Positions 11,696-21,423 of a stretch of DNA of 64,000 nucleotides are shown piece after piece. How positions within the stretch are numbered: the stretch's first letter is position 1; every line of letters starts with the position of its first letter. This DNA is from Melioribacter roseus P3M-2. GTDB lineage: Bacteria > Bacteroidota > Ignavibacteria > Ignavibacteriales > Melioribacteraceae. Both the position numbers and the translations under genes were made by a program. The notes under the pieces were generated by a model, which was given only the letters and a program-made list of their open reading frames with translations, was not told the DNA's origin and did not search any database. The stretch spans positions 248,001 to 312,000 of the forward strand of contig NC_018178.1 in NCBI RefSeq assembly GCF_000279145.1, given 5' to 3'.

Positions 11696-12241
11696 TTATT
11701 TCTCTAATTCTGCTTGAGCAAAGTCAATTTCGACGGGCGTTTTACGCCCGAAAATCGAAACCATGACCTTTATTTTCATTTTTTCTTCGTTAACTTCTTC
11801 AACAATTCCCGAAAAATTATTAAACGGACCGTCGATGATTTTGACGTAATCTCCGGCTCGGAATAAAGTTTCGGTGCGTTCGGTATCCTCGTCTTTCGAA
11901 ATTCTGCCTACAATTCTCTTTACTTCGTCGGGCTGCAAGGGAATCGGCGTTTTTTGCGAACCCAAAAAACCCATTACCGACGGGGTGTTCAAAATAAAGT
12001 CTTTAACTTTAGCGTCCAGGTCGGCGCATAAAAGTATATAGCCGGGAAAGAAATTCTTTTTCTTCGTTTTCTTCTTTCCGTCTTTTACTTCAAAAACTTT
12101 TTCCGTCGGAACGAGAACTTCATGAATCCGGGCTCTTAAATAGTCATTATCCTCGAGCTCGTTTTCTATCAGTGTTTTTACCTTGTTTTCGTGTCCCGAA
12201 AAAGTTCTGACTACATACCATTTACCTAACTGGGCGTCCAA
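11696..12241 (-). CDS. nusG: Transcription termination/antitermination factor NusG
   Basis: NusG, 181 residues, binds RNA polymerase and couples it to Rho or to the ribosome. The N-terminal NGN domain begins KWYVVRTFSGHENKVKTLIE and contains FFPGYILL. The C-terminal KOW motif is GDYVKIIDGPFNNFSGIVEE. A short lysine-rich insertion (EVKDGKKKTKKKNFFPGY) precedes the FPGY block. It starts 2 bp after the secE stop, so the two are probably translationally coupled. Confidence 0.98.
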   Translation of the reverse strand: MDAQLGKWYVVRTFSGHENKVKTLIENELEDNDYLRARIHEVLVPTEKVFEVKDGKKKTKKKNFFPGYILLCADLDAKVKDFILNTPSVMGFLGSQKTPIPLQPDEVKRIVGRISKDEDTERTETLFRAGDYVKIIDGPFNNFSGIVEEVNEEKMKIKVMVSIFGRKTPVEIDFAQAELEK

Positions 12242-12243
12242 TT

Positions 12244-12426
12244 CTAAAAGATTCCTTTTAATATTTGATTAAGAGACATATCGATAGCATACGTAAAAAG
12301 CGCTAAAATCAAGCATACAACGACCACAACTACAGTAGAATCTTTCAATTCTTCTTTTGTAGGCCAGGTGACTTTTTTCATCTCCTTGACGACGTCATTA
12401 ACAAAGTTGATAATTTTTTCTTTCAT
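12244..12426 (-). CDS. secE: Protein translocase subunit SecE
   Basis: Minimal 60-residue SecE with one transmembrane segment (about residues 30-50, VVVVVVCLILALFTYAID). It clamps SecY in the inner membrane. The cytoplasmic amphipathic helix contains the conserved EMKKVTWPTKEEL motif. It sits between tRNA-Trp and nusG, the arrangement found in many bacteria. Confidence 0.97.
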   Translation of the reverse strand: MKEKIINFVNDVVKEMKKVTWPTKEELKDSTVVVVVVCLILALFTYAIDMSLNQILKGIF

Positions 12427-12448
12427 AATTGCACACTTTTATGGCTAG

Positions 12449-12521
<73 letters not shown>

Positions 12522-12522
12522 A

Positions 12523-12690
12523 TTATTTAGTTTCCTTAAATATTACGTGTTTTCTAACAACCGGGTCGTACTTTTTGTATTCTACGCGGCCAGGGTGATT
12601 TCTTTTATTTTTTGTTGTAGTATAACGATATCCGGTTCCAGCAGAGCTTTCCAATACTATGATTTGTCTGATATTTTTTGCTTTGGCCAT
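12523..12690 (-). CDS. rpmG: 50S ribosomal protein L33
   Basis: 55-residue L33, starting [16 protein letters not shown] at 12690. The frame stays open upstream into tRNA-Thr, but that part is tRNA sequence, not coding. The C-terminus [16 protein letters not shown] is typical. The protein lacks the paired zinc-binding cysteines found in some L33 forms, so it is the C-minus type. It is embedded between tRNA-Thr and tRNA-Trp and was probably co-transcribed with them. Confidence 0.96.
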   Translation of the reverse strand: MAKAKNIRQIIVLESSAGTGYRYTTTKNKRNHPGRVEYKKYDPVVRKHVIFKETK

Positions 12691-12755
12691 TTTACTTTGC
12701 TTCAGTTTATTGTTTAATATTTTTAATACAAAAAAGCAGCGGCTTTTTACTCTTG

Positions 12756-12828
<73 letters not shown>

Positions 12829-12902
12829 ATTTCAATTTTTAGGATCAAGTTCCGGTTGACTTTTATTCTTCTACAGTCGACCGATATAAGAAAAAATCCG
12901 AG

Positions 12903-12975
12903 AGCGGGAGACGGGACTCGAACCCGCGACCAACAGCTTGGAAGGCTGTGACTCTACCAACTGAGTTACTCCCGC
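12903..12975 (-). tRNA. tRNA-Gly (anticodon TCC)
   Basis: 73-nt cloverleaf with acceptor GCGGGAG/CTCCCGC, D-arm TAACTCAGTTGGTAGAGT, anticodon loop CTTCCAA and T-loop GGTTCGAGTCC. Discriminator T; CCA not encoded. Second in the Tyr-Gly-Thr cluster. Confidence 0.96.
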
Positions 12976-13109
12976 ATTCAAACAGAAAACAGGAAATCTT
13001 ATTTTCGTTTGAAATGATTTCTTCCGAAAATCCAGATAGAAACATCAATATTTAATGAACATCTAAAATGCAAAAAAAATCCCGATATTTCATACCGAGT
13101 TTTAAGGAG

Positions 13110-13193
13110 TGGGCGGCGAGGGATTCGAACCCCCAAAGGCATTCGCCAACGGATTTACAGTCCGCCCCGGCTCTCCAACTCCGGCGTCCGCCC
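13110..13193 (-). tRNA. tRNA-Tyr (anticodon GTA)
   Basis: 84-nt class II tRNA with a long variable arm. Acceptor GGGCGG pairs with CCGCCC, the anticodon loop is CTGTAAA, and the T-loop is GGTTCGAATCC. Discriminator A; CCA not encoded. First RNA gene of the cluster, just downstream of the candidate promoter. Confidence 0.95.
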
Positions 13194-13232
13194 AGATATA
13201 TCTATCCACATAATGTCAAAAAGCGAGCATCA

Positions 13233-13261
13233 AATATAGGACGCTTTTAAATAAAATGCAA
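13233..13261 (-). promoter_or_regulatory. Promoter for tRNA cluster and secE-nusG operon
   Basis: On the minus strand TTGCAT (13256-13261), a 17-bp spacer and TATATT (13233-13238) precede tRNA-Tyr by about 40 bp. A second TTGACA occurs nearer the tRNA at about 13214-13219, but no good -10 box lies 16-18 bp beyond it. The gap 13194-13381 is otherwise AT-rich, and upstream signals of the divergent proC gene must also lie there. Confidence 0.5.
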
Positions 13262-13381
13262 TATATAGATAGATTTTTCTGCTATTTTAAGTTTTTTACT
13301 AATTAAGAATTCCAAATTTATAAAAATTTTTTTAAAAAATCGCTAAATTTGTATTCACAAATCTTTTAAAAAGGTATAATT

Positions 13382-14194
13382 ATGAAAATCACAATCCTCG
13401 GCTGCGGCAACATGGGTTTGACTTATGCCCGCGCATTTTTACAATATCACAAGACTACATTTGACGACCTGACTTTAATAGCAAAAGACGAAAAACATGC
13501 GACAGAATTAAATTCGATGAAGCTGGGAAAAGTCATAACCGGAATTACGCCCGATGCAATGCAGTGCGATGTTTTAATTCTTGCCGTAAAACCGCAGGAT
13601 TTTATCGGCGTAGCCGGTTCGCTTAAAGGGAAAATCCCCCCCGAAACACTTTTAATTTCGATCCTTGCCGGCGTGAAATTAGACACTCTCCAGGAAAAAC
13701 TCGGACATAAATATATTGTAAGGGCAATGCCTAATATGCCGGCTCAATTCGGCATGGGCATTACGGTATACATTCCTTCATCAGACGCTAACGTGCATCA
13801 TCTCTCGACAGTGGAAAATCTTCTGAATACGACCGGAAGAACTTTCATGATAGAGAATGAAAATTTAATGGACGGAGTTACGGCGCTCAGCGGCAGCGGT
13901 CCGGCTTACTTCTATTATATAGTTAAAATAATGACGGATACGGCGAAGAAAATGGGGTTTGATGAAAGTCTGGCAAATCTACTGGTGATGCATACCATGC
14001 ACGGGGCATTTCATGTAATGAACAATTCGGATACCGGGTTGGATGAACTTATCAGAAAAGTCGCTTCCAAGGGCGGAACGACCGAAGCGGCTTTAAAAAC
14101 AATGAAGGACAATAAATTCGACGAAATTTTCGCAACGGCACTACTTAACGCCGAAAAACGCTCAAAAGAACTTTCGGAATTAAATGGGAAATAA
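13382..14194 (+). CDS. proC: Pyrroline-5-carboxylate reductase
   Basis: Last enzyme of proline synthesis: reduces 1-pyrroline-5-carboxylate to proline with NAD(P)H in the cytoplasm. Its 270 residues fit the family. The N-terminal Rossmann motif is GCGNMG (residues 7-12), followed by VRAMPNMPAQFGMG and the C-terminal dimerisation block VTALSGSGPAYFYYIVK. The Shine-Dalgarno AAAGG lies 9 nt before ATG. It stands alone between divergent and convergent neighbours, with a shared terminator at its 3' end. Confidence 0.97.
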   Translation: MKITILGCGNMGLTYARAFLQYHKTTFDDLTLIAKDEKHATELNSMKLGKVITGITPDAMQCDVLILAVKPQDFIGVAGSLKGKIPPETLLISILAGVKLDTLQEKLGHKYIVRAMPNMPAQFGMGITVYIPSSDANVHHLSTVENLLNTTGRTFMIENENLMDGVTALSGSGPAYFYYIVKIMTDTAKKMGFDESLANLLVMHTMHGAFHVMNNSDTGLDELIRKVASKGGTTEAALKTMKDNKFDEIFATALLNAEKRSKELSELNGK

Positions 14195-14218
14195 GCCCGT
14201 AATTGGGCTTATTTTCCC
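14186..14218. terminator. Bidirectional terminator between proC and cimA
   Basis: GGGAAATAAGCCC and GGGCTTATTTTCCC form a stem of about 13 bp with one bulged base and a 6-nt loop. The proC stop codon lies inside the left arm. The stem is AT-rich at its base and sits between two convergent genes, so it can serve both strands. There is no long T tract outside the stem. Confidence 0.6.
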
Positions 14219-14229
14219 GTTATCGGAAT

Positions 14230-15813
14230 TTATTTTTCGATAAATTGTTTGTTCTTATAGTACTGAAACAGCTTATAGTTGATACTGTCGCTTAAAGCTT
14301 TAAAACTCGCCTCGATAATATTTGTAGACACTCCCACAGTTCCCCAGGCATCCTTACCGTCGCTCGATTCAATCATAACCCTTACTTTCGCTGCGGTGCC
14401 TTCTTTTTCGTCAAGTACTCTCACCTTATAATCTACCAATTTAATGTCGGCGACTTCCGGATAAAATCTGGTAAGAGCTTTGCGAAGCGCTTTATCGAGA
14501 GCATTAACTGGACCGTCGCCGTCCGACGCCGTATGTTCGATTTCGCCGTTTACTTCAATTTTGAGTACCGCTTCGGCATTCGAATGTCCTTCTTCGTCAT
14601 AAAATACATTTACTTTGGAATCAAGTACTTTGAAGAACGGCGAAAATTCATCGGTTTCTGCTCTGAGCAACAATTCGAAAGAAGCTTCCGCGCCGTCGAA
14701 CTGATATCCGTTGTATTCGAGCGATTTTATACGGTTAACAATTTTTTTACTCAGCTCTTTATTGTCTCCTATATCCACTCCGACCTCCTTGGCTTTATAA
14801 CGGACGTTGCTTTGTCCCGACAAATCCGATACCAGCACACGTTGTTTATTACCAACCAATTCCGGCTCGATATGCTCATACATTCTGCTTTCTTTCATAA
14901 CCGCGCTTACATGAACGCCGCCTTTGTGGGCAAAGGCGGATTTGCCCGTAAATGCAGCCCTAGTATTCGGATGGAGATTCATAATTTCGTAGACGTAATT
15001 CGATACCGAAGTCAGACTGGCGAGATTGGATTTTTGATTTGTTTCATAATTCATTTTTAAGATTAAATTCGGAATAATACTGCACAGATTAGCGTTTCCG
15101 CAACGTTCGCCCAATCCGTTGACGGTTCCCTGCACATGACGCGCTCCCGCTCTCACAGCCGCCAGCGAATTTGCAACGGCAAGTTCGGAATCGTTGTGAG
15201 TATGAATGCCGATTTTAACGTCGAATTTTTCCTTAACGGTTTTGGTAATTTCATAGACTTCTTCAGGCAAAGCGCCGCCGTTTGTATCGCATAACACCAG
15301 CGTATCGGCGCCTCCTTTTACCGCCGCCTCAAGCATCTTGAGCGCGAACTCCGGATCGTCTTTAAAACCGTCAAAAAAGTGCTCTGCGTCGAAGATAACC
15401 CTTCTGCCGTGCGATTTCAAATATTTAACCGATTTATAGATAAGTTCCTCGTTTTCGGCGTCCGTCAATCCGAGACCCTTTTGCGAATGAAGTTTCCAGG
15501 TTTTTCCAAAGATCGTAATAATCGGCGTTTCCGAATTAATGAGAGTATTCAAATTGTAATCGGATTCAACGTCTTTAACTGATCTGGCGGTGGAACCGAA
15601 CGCGCATAGTTTGGCGTGTTGAAGATCAAGTTCTTTTGCTTTTTTGAAGAATTCCTCGTCTTTTGGATTACTTCCCGGCCAACCGCCTTCAATAATATCG
15701 ATTCCGAATTCATCGAGTTTTTTTGCAATCAACAACTTGTCCTGAACCGAAAGGTTAACTCCTTCGCCCTGGGTTCCGTCGCGTAATGTAGTATCAAAGA
15801 TTTCTACTAACAT
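14230..15813 (-). CDS. cimA: (R)-citramalate synthase
   Basis: Condenses pyruvate and acetyl-CoA to citramalate, the first step of the threonine-independent route to isoleucine. The DRE-TIM metallolyase barrel begins EIFDTTLRDGTQGEGVNLS, and EGGWPGSNPKDEEFF is a CimA-type signature rather than LeuA. Histidine ligands are in GIHTHNDSELAVAN, and GTVNGLGERCGNANL follows. The C-terminal third is the allosteric LeuA-dimer domain. At 527 residues it fits the long bacterial CimA group. It is last in the ilv-leu operon, where its product is processed by LeuCD and LeuB. Confidence 0.93.
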   Translation of the reverse strand: MLVEIFDTTLRDGTQGEGVNLSVQDKLLIAKKLDEFGIDIIEGGWPGSNPKDEEFFKKAKELDLQHAKLCAFGSTARSVKDVESDYNLNTLINSETPIITIFGKTWKLHSQKGLGLTDAENEELIYKSVKYLKSHGRRVIFDAEHFFDGFKDDPEFALKMLEAAVKGGADTLVLCDTNGGALPEEVYEITKTVKEKFDVKIGIHTHNDSELAVANSLAAVRAGARHVQGTVNGLGERCGNANLCSIIPNLILKMNYETNQKSNLASLTSVSNYVYEIMNLHPNTRAAFTGKSAFAHKGGVHVSAVMKESRMYEHIEPELVGNKQRVLVSDLSGQSNVRYKAKEVGVDIGDNKELSKKIVNRIKSLEYNGYQFDGAEASFELLLRAETDEFSPFFKVLDSKVNVFYDEEGHSNAEAVLKIEVNGEIEHTASDGDGPVNALDKALRKALTRFYPEVADIKLVDYKVRVLDEKEGTAAKVRVMIESSDGKDAWGTVGVSTNIIEASFKALSDSINYKLFQYYKNKQFIEK

Positions 15814-15830
15814 AATTTCTTCCTCTAATT

Positions 15831-16388
15831 TTAAATCATATTATTTTGACGGGCATATTCGAAAATATTTCCCGCTTCGATGATCGGCAATATATCTCCC
15901 AGCGGTCTGAGCTGGTAGGTTTCGTTTTTAGTTAGATTCCGCAATGTATTCCCGTTAAGATCCAATTCGAGCTCGTCTCCAGTTTCGATTTTATCGTTAA
16001 GTTTTTGGGATGTTTCATACGGCACAACAAAGCCGCCGTCGACACAGTTGCGATAAAATATTCTGGCATACGATTCGGCGATTATTGCTTTGGCTCCGGC
16101 AACCTGAAGCGCAAAAGGAGCGTGCTCGCGGGACGAACCGCATCCGAAGTTCGAACCGCCGATAATAATCTGATATTTTGTTTGATATTGCCCTTCATCA
16201 ACAAAAGGAATGCCGCCTTTGGGTAAACCGGATTGACTCAAAGGCACGCCGGAAAGCGCAAATCTTCCGTAATTTTTAGATTCTTCCGGATCGCTTAAAC
16301 TGTAGACCAGATGCTCGGCGGGAATAATCTGGTCGGTGTCTATATTGTCTCCAAGCACAAATGCTCTGCCTTTAATTATTTTTTCCAT
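15831..16388 (-). CDS. leuD: 3-isopropylmalate dehydratase small subunit
   Basis: Small subunit of isopropylmalate (and citramalate) isomerase. ATG at 16388 gives MEKIIKGRAFVLGDNIDTDQ and 185 residues. The frame is open further upstream, but only as an out-of-frame read of leuC. The swivel-domain signature GSNFGCGSSREHAPFAL is complete. It starts 20 bp after leuC and is needed with it for activity. Confidence 0.97.
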   Translation of the reverse strand: MEKIIKGRAFVLGDNIDTDQIIPAEHLVYSLSDPEESKNYGRFALSGVPLSQSGLPKGGIPFVDEGQYQTKYQIIIGGSNFGCGSSREHAPFALQVAGAKAIIAESYARIFYRNCVDGGFVVPYETSQKLNDKIETGDELELDLNGNTLRNLTKNETYQLRPLGDILPIIEAGNIFEYARQNNMI

Positions 16389-16408
16389 TTTTATTCTCTG
16401 TAATTTTT

Positions 16409-17704
16409 TTATAAAAATTCTCTCGGATCTGTAATTACGCCAGTCACTGCAGAAGCCGCAACGGTTAAAGGCGACGCAAGAAAGACTTCGGATTTTTTGC
16501 TGCCCATTCTGCCGGGGAAATTTCGGTTGGTAGTCGAAATAACTACTTCGCCGTCTGCAGCTCTTCCCACAGTGTCGGCCGGTCCGCCCAAACAAGCAGC
16601 GCACGACGACTGTGCAATAACACAGCCGGCTTTTTCAAAAATTTCTTTCAACGTTATTCCGTTGATTGTTTCCACTTCGAGTTGCTGCGCCACATAAGTA
16701 CTGCCAGGCACTATAAAAGTCGGGGTCTTAACTTCATTGCCGAAAATAATTTTTGCAGCGTTGTAAAAATCCGTTAACTTACCGCCGGTACACGAGCCGA
16801 TATAACATTTGGTCAATTTTCTGCCCGCTACATTTCTGACGGTATCCCTGTTATCCGGACTATGCGGCTTGGCGACCAACGGTTCAATTTCATTCACATT
16901 ATAACGATAGACCTCCCTGTATTTTGCGTCGGGGTCGCTTTCGAAAATTTCGTACGGCTTGTCAGTTCTTTCTCTAACGTATTTTTCAGTTACTTCGTCG
17001 GCTTTAATAATGCCGTTCATGGCGCCGGCTTCGATTGCCATATTCGTCAGGGTCATTCTTTCGTCCATTTGCATTGAAAAGATAGCTTCGCCGTCGAATT
17101 CCAAAGCCCTGTAGGTGCCGCCGTCGGTTGTAATGTCTCCGAGTATCATCAAAATCAAATCTTTTGCAGTCAAATATTCCGGCATATTGCCTTCGAATAT
17201 AAATTTGAGCGATTCGGGCACTTTTTCCCAAATTTTTCCCGTTCCGAGAATAAATGCGGCGTCTGTATTTCCAACGCCCGTCGAAAACATGCCGAAGGCG
17301 CCGGATGTACATGTGTGCGAATCTGTTCCGAACAATACGGTTCCGGGCAGATTATAACCTTCTTCCGCAAGCGCAATATGGCATACTCCTTTGTAACGGT
17401 CGGTGCCTACGTCGTAATAATTCGGCACGTCATATTCGCTTGCAAATTCTCTCAGGATATTAACGTTGCGATTAGCCTGAGGATTTTTGGTAAATATATA
17501 ATGGTCGGGAAAGATGACCAGTTTTTCTTTGTCCCAAATTTTCGCTTTATCCCCGAATTCTCTTTTCCAGATTTCGATCGTCGGCGGACCGCATACATCG
17601 TGAGTCATCAAAACATCCACATTGAGCCATATACTTTCGCCGGGTTCAACTCTTTTTTTGCCGGCGGATTTAGCCATAATTTTTTCGGTTATAGTCATGC
17701 CCAT
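16409..17704 (-). CDS. leuC: 3-isopropylmalate dehydratase large subunit
   Basis: Aconitase-family catalytic subunit, 431 residues. The [4Fe-4S] ligands are visible in CYIGSCTGGKLTD and SSCAACLGG, with the active-site block GTDSHTCTSGAFGMFSTGVG near residue 125. Starts MGMTITEKIMAKSAGKK with TAAGGAA upstream. The length and sequence fit the shorter HacA/LeuC2-type subunit rather than the roughly 465-residue proteobacterial LeuC, which suits dual use of isopropylmalate and citramalate. That dual role is an inference from gene context. Confidence 0.95.
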   Translation of the reverse strand: MGMTITEKIMAKSAGKKRVEPGESIWLNVDVLMTHDVCGPPTIEIWKREFGDKAKIWDKEKLVIFPDHYIFTKNPQANRNVNILREFASEYDVPNYYDVGTDRYKGVCHIALAEEGYNLPGTVLFGTDSHTCTSGAFGMFSTGVGNTDAAFILGTGKIWEKVPESLKFIFEGNMPEYLTAKDLILMILGDITTDGGTYRALEFDGEAIFSMQMDERMTLTNMAIEAGAMNGIIKADEVTEKYVRERTDKPYEIFESDPDAKYREVYRYNVNEIEPLVAKPHSPDNRDTVRNVAGRKLTKCYIGSCTGGKLTDFYNAAKIIFGNEVKTPTFIVPGSTYVAQQLEVETINGITLKEIFEKAGCVIAQSSCAACLGGPADTVGRAADGEVVISTTNRNFPGRMGSKKSEVFLASPLTVAASAVTGVITDPREFL

Positions 17705-17718
17705 AATTTATTTCCTTA

Positions 17719-19299
17719 TTAAATTACTTCCGAAATTGATTCGTTATTTTTAGGTGAAGTTTGATTTAAATATTTTTCTTTTTGATTCAACGCGCTTAAA
17801 TAAGCTTTTGCGCTCGCTTCAATTATATCGGTCGAAATGCCTCTTCCCATAAAGGATTTATTGCCGCTGCGGATTCTGATAATAACTTCGCCCATAGCTT
17901 CGCGTCCCGACGTAACCGATCGCACCTGATAGGATTCCACTTCGGAATTTATTGAAAGAGCGCGTTCGATTGCATTAAAAACAGCGTCTACCGGACCGTC
18001 GCCGGTTGCCGATTCCGAATAAATTTCGCCATTATAATTAATTTTCACTACCGCATTCGGAATAAGATTGGTACCGGCATTAACCTGAATATACTCAAGT
18101 TCATAGATACCGTTATCTTTTTGTATTTCGTCCCCCATCAGCATTCTGAGATCGTCGTCAAAAACTTCTTTCTTTTTATCAGCCAACTCGGTAAAAGCTT
18201 TGTAGACATTCTGGAGTTCTTCGTCGGTCACTTTATAGCCAAGTTCCTGAAGCCGTACTTTAAGACCGTGCCTTCCGGAATGTCTACCCAGTACAATGTT
18301 ATTTTTCGGAATACCGACGCTTTCGGGGGTCATAATTTCGTATGTTTCGCGGCTTTTAAGAACTCCGTCCTGGTGAATTCCTGACTCGTGCGCGAATGCG
18401 TTTTCTCCCACTATCGCTTTATTGCGCTGCACAAGCAGCCCGGTAAAGGCTGAAACCATTTTGCTTGTATTGTAAATCTCTTTTGTATTGATATCGGTAT
18501 AAAAATCGAGCAGGTCTTTCCTTACGTTAAGAGCCATGACGAACTCTTCCAGAGAAGCATTTCCCGCTCTTTCTCCAATTCCGTTTATGGTGCATTCAAC
18601 CTGTCGCGCTCCGCTTTGAACCGCCGCAATCGAATTGGCTACCGCAAGCCCCAAATCGTTATGACAGTGCACGCTTATGATTGCTTTTTCAATATTTTTA
18701 ACCCTTTTTTTCAATTCGGCTATTTTAGCGGCAAATTCGAACGGGAGCGTATAACCGGTTGTATCGGGAATATTAACCGTAGTGGCTCCGGCTTCGATTG
18801 CAGCCTCTATTACTTCGGCGAGGTAACCGATATCGGTTCTGCCCGCGTCTTCGGCGGAAAATTCAACGTCGTCCGTAAAAGTTTTTGCGTAAGCCACTGC
18901 GTCGTACGACATTTTAATTATTGTCCGCCGTTTTTCTTCCAGAGTTTTTCCGTAACGCTCGTGTCCGAACTTTCCCAGAATGTGATAGTCGGAAGTGCTC
19001 GAAAAAGTATGAATTCTTTTTCGCGGAGCGGGCGCCAAAGCTTCGGCTGCCGCTTTAATGTCTTTTTCGTTTGCACGCGACAAAGCAGCAATAATGCAAT
19101 CGACTTCTTCGGCGATCCGTTTTACAGCTTCGAATTGCGCCGGCGATGAAATCGGAAATCCCGCTTCGATTACGTCAACATTTAGTTTAGCGAGTTGATG
19201 CGCTATTTCGACTTTCTCGTGAACGTTCAATGACGCGCCGGGCGATTGTTCGCCGTCTCTCAATGTTGTATCGAAAATCAGTATTTTATTGTCTTTCAT
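17719..19299 (-). CDS. leuA: 2-isopropylmalate synthase
   Basis: Commits 2-ketoisovalerate and acetyl-CoA to leucine synthesis. ATG at 19299 follows GGAGA and gives MKDNKILIFDTTLRDGEQSP and 526 residues. Extending the frame upstream would overlap leuB. The catalytic barrel has SVHCHNDLGLAVANSIAAV and GAGNASLEE-like (GERAGNASLEEFVMA) motifs. The C-terminal allosteric domain includes GDGPVDAVFNAIERAL, indicating probable leucine feedback. Confidence 0.97.
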   Translation of the reverse strand: MKDNKILIFDTTLRDGEQSPGASLNVHEKVEIAHQLAKLNVDVIEAGFPISSPAQFEAVKRIAEEVDCIIAALSRANEKDIKAAAEALAPAPRKRIHTFSSTSDYHILGKFGHERYGKTLEEKRRTIIKMSYDAVAYAKTFTDDVEFSAEDAGRTDIGYLAEVIEAAIEAGATTVNIPDTTGYTLPFEFAAKIAELKKRVKNIEKAIISVHCHNDLGLAVANSIAAVQSGARQVECTINGIGERAGNASLEEFVMALNVRKDLLDFYTDINTKEIYNTSKMVSAFTGLLVQRNKAIVGENAFAHESGIHQDGVLKSRETYEIMTPESVGIPKNNIVLGRHSGRHGLKVRLQELGYKVTDEELQNVYKAFTELADKKKEVFDDDLRMLMGDEIQKDNGIYELEYIQVNAGTNLIPNAVVKINYNGEIYSESATGDGPVDAVFNAIERALSINSEVESYQVRSVTSGREAMGEVIIRIRSGNKSFMGRGISTDIIEASAKAYLSALNQKEKYLNQTSPKNNESISEVI

Positions 19300-19324
19300 T
19301 TTTAGTTCTCCGCTAATATCTTCC

Positions 19325-20419
19325 TCATAATGTAAAAACATTGATAGCCTGAGTAGCCACAATCTTTTCAAATTCTTCTATAATTAAATTTGTCATCTCT
19401 TCAGTAGTAACGAGTTTATCGCCTTCTTTAAAGATGTCCTTAGTTCTGTATCCTTTCGACAAAACGTTTTCGATCGAATTTTCGATAATTTCGGAAGCTT
19501 TGTCCATTTGGAAAGAATATTTAAGCATCATGGCAGCCGACGAAATTGCGGCAATCGGATTAGCAATGCCTTTTCCGGCAATGTCCGGAGCGCTGCCGTG
19601 AACGGGTTCGTAGAGCGCATATTTGGTTCCGAGGCTGGCCGAAGGCAACATACCCAAACTTCCGGTTATCATTGCCGCTATATCGCTCAGTATATCCCCG
19701 AACAGATTCGAAGTCAAAATGACGTCGAATTGTTTCGGGTCTCTTACGATTTGCATAGCCGCATTGTCCACATACATATGGTTCAATTGAACGTCCGGAT
19801 AGTCCTTGCGGACTTCCACGACTACTTTTCTCCAGAATTGCGAGACCTCCAGCACGTTTGCTTTATCGACGGATGCGACTCTTTTATTCCGCTGTCTGGC
19901 AAATTCGAATGCTTTGCGAGCAATTCTTTCTACTTCTTCTTTCGTGTAAATCATTGTATTAAAGCCCTTCTCGTCGTCATAACCGCGAGGTTCGCCGAAA
20001 TAGATGCCTCCGGTAAGTTCCCTAAGAATCAGGACATCGGTTCCTTTAAGAACGTCGGCTTTAAGCGAAGAATTTTCGAGCATCGAATTATAGACACGCG
20101 CCGGTCTCAAATTCGCAAACAGACCCAGAGCTTTTCTCAATTTGAGCAGAGCGGCTTCGGGTTTAAGGTGATGCTCGAGATTTTCCCAGTCGGGTCCGCC
20201 TACGGCTCCAAGGAAAACCACGTCGGAGCTGTAACATACGTCGAGAGTTTCATCGGTCAATGGGGTTTTGAATTTATCGTAAGAAGACCCGCCGATTAAC
20301 GCTGTTTTGAATTCAAATTCGGTATTAAATTTTTCTCCGGCAATTTTCAATACTTTTACGGCTGCGTTTACGACTTCCGGGCCGATGCCGTCGCCCGGCA
20401 GCAATGCTATCCGATACAT
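19325..20419 (-). CDS. leuB: 3-isopropylmalate dehydrogenase
   Basis: NAD-dependent oxidative decarboxylase of the leucine pathway, which also acts on 3-methylmalate in the citramalate route. 364 residues: MYRIALLPGDGIGPEVVNAA at the start, arginine-rich LFANLRPARVY, ELTGGIYFGEPRG, the metal site NLFGDILSDIAAMITGSLG and the NAD-specifying block EPVHGSAPDIAGKGIANP. It sits between ilvC and leuA with short gaps. Confidence 0.97.
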   Translation of the reverse strand: MYRIALLPGDGIGPEVVNAAVKVLKIAGEKFNTEFEFKTALIGGSSYDKFKTPLTDETLDVCYSSDVVFLGAVGGPDWENLEHHLKPEAALLKLRKALGLFANLRPARVYNSMLENSSLKADVLKGTDVLILRELTGGIYFGEPRGYDDEKGFNTMIYTKEEVERIARKAFEFARQRNKRVASVDKANVLEVSQFWRKVVVEVRKDYPDVQLNHMYVDNAAMQIVRDPKQFDVILTSNLFGDILSDIAAMITGSLGMLPSASLGTKYALYEPVHGSAPDIAGKGIANPIAAISSAAMMLKYSFQMDKASEIIENSIENVLSKGYRTKDIFKEGDKLVTTEEMTNLIIEEFEKIVATQAINVFTL

Positions 20420-20430
20420 AATTTCCCCTT

Positions 20431-21423
20431 TTAATTTTTTTTGAGCCAGCTCATCATACTGCGTAATTTGGCTCCTATTTTTTCAATTGGATGTTCCTGG
20501 TTTTCTTTTCTCAATTTGTTTAACGTCGGTTGACCATTTTTATTTTCTTCAATCCATTCCTCGGCAAATTTACCGCTTTGAATTTCGCTCAGAATTTCTT
20601 TCATAACTTTTTTAGTATCGCTGTTAATAACTCTTGTGCCTCTGGTCATCCCGCCGTATTCGGCAGTATCGCTCACCGAATAATTCATGCGCGTAAGACC
20701 GCCTTCGTAGTAGAGGTCGACAATCAATTTAAGTTCGTGCATACATTCGAAATAAGCCAGTTCTGCAGGATAACCCGCTTCAACTAAAGTTTCGAAGCCC
20801 GCTTTGATCAGCTCGGCAGATCCGCCGCACAGAACGGCTTGTTCACCGAACAGGTCTGTTTCGGTTTCGTCTTTGAAAGTAGTTTCGATAACGCCTGCGC
20901 GAGTACCTCCTATTCCTTTTGCCCAGGTTAAGGCTTTATCGCGCGCCTGTCCGGAAAAGTCCTGATGAATAGCAATCAAACAGGGAGTGCCGCTGCCTTC
21001 CTGAAAAGTACGGCGGACCAGGTGTCCCGGCCCTTTCGGAGCGATCATTATAACATCGATATTTTCCGGAGGGACAATCTGTTTGTAATGAATATTAAAG
21101 CCGTGGGCAAAAGCCAGAGTTTTGCCTTCGCTTAAAAAAGGTTTGATTTGGCTTTCATAAACTTCTTTTTGATTCTGATCCGGCAATAAAATCATAATAA
21201 CGTCAGCCCAATTCGCGGCTTCGTCAACGGTAAATACTTTGAGACCGGCTTCTTCGGCTTCTTTCCATCTGGATGATGATTTTCTCAAACCGACACCCAC
21301 ATCCATTCCGCTGTCTTTCAGATTGAGAGCATGAGCGTGTCCCTGACTGCCGTATCCCATTACTGCAATATTTTTCCCTTTTAGTATGTCCAGATTTGCA
21401 TCCTGGTCGTAATAGACTTTCAT
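20431..21423 (-). CDS. ilvC: Ketol-acid reductoisomerase
   Basis: Class I (short) KARI of 330 residues: isomerises and reduces acetolactate or acetohydroxybutyrate. The Rossmann glycine motif is [17 protein letters not shown]. The phosphate-binding loop LRKSSSRW carries serines and arginine, as in NADPH-using enzymes. The metal-binding [12 protein letters not shown] and C-terminal knotted helices are intact. Its start overlaps the ilvN stop by 4 bp (ATGA arrangement), implying coupled translation. Confidence 0.98.
   Translation of the reverse strand: MKVYYDQDANLDILKGKNIAVMGYGSQGHAHALNLKDSGMDVGVGLRKSSSRWKEAEEAGLKVFTVDEAANWADVIMILLPDQNQKEVYESQIKPFLSEGKTLAFAHGFNIHYKQIVPPENIDVIMIAPKGPGHLVRRTFQEGSGTPCLIAIHQDFSGQARDKALTWAKGIGGTRAGVIETTFKDETETDLFGEQAVLCGGSAELIKAGFETLVEAGYPAELAYFECMHELKLIVDLYYEGGLTRMNYSVSDTAEYGGMTRGTRVINSDTKKVMKEILSEIQSGKFAEEWIEENKNGQPTLNKLRKENQEHPIEKIGAKLRSMMSWLKKN

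Noticed and set aside
16389-16604. Upstream extension of leuD frame
   Set aside because: Reads leuC out of frame with an Arg/Cys-rich sequence; the ATG at 16388 matches the family start.
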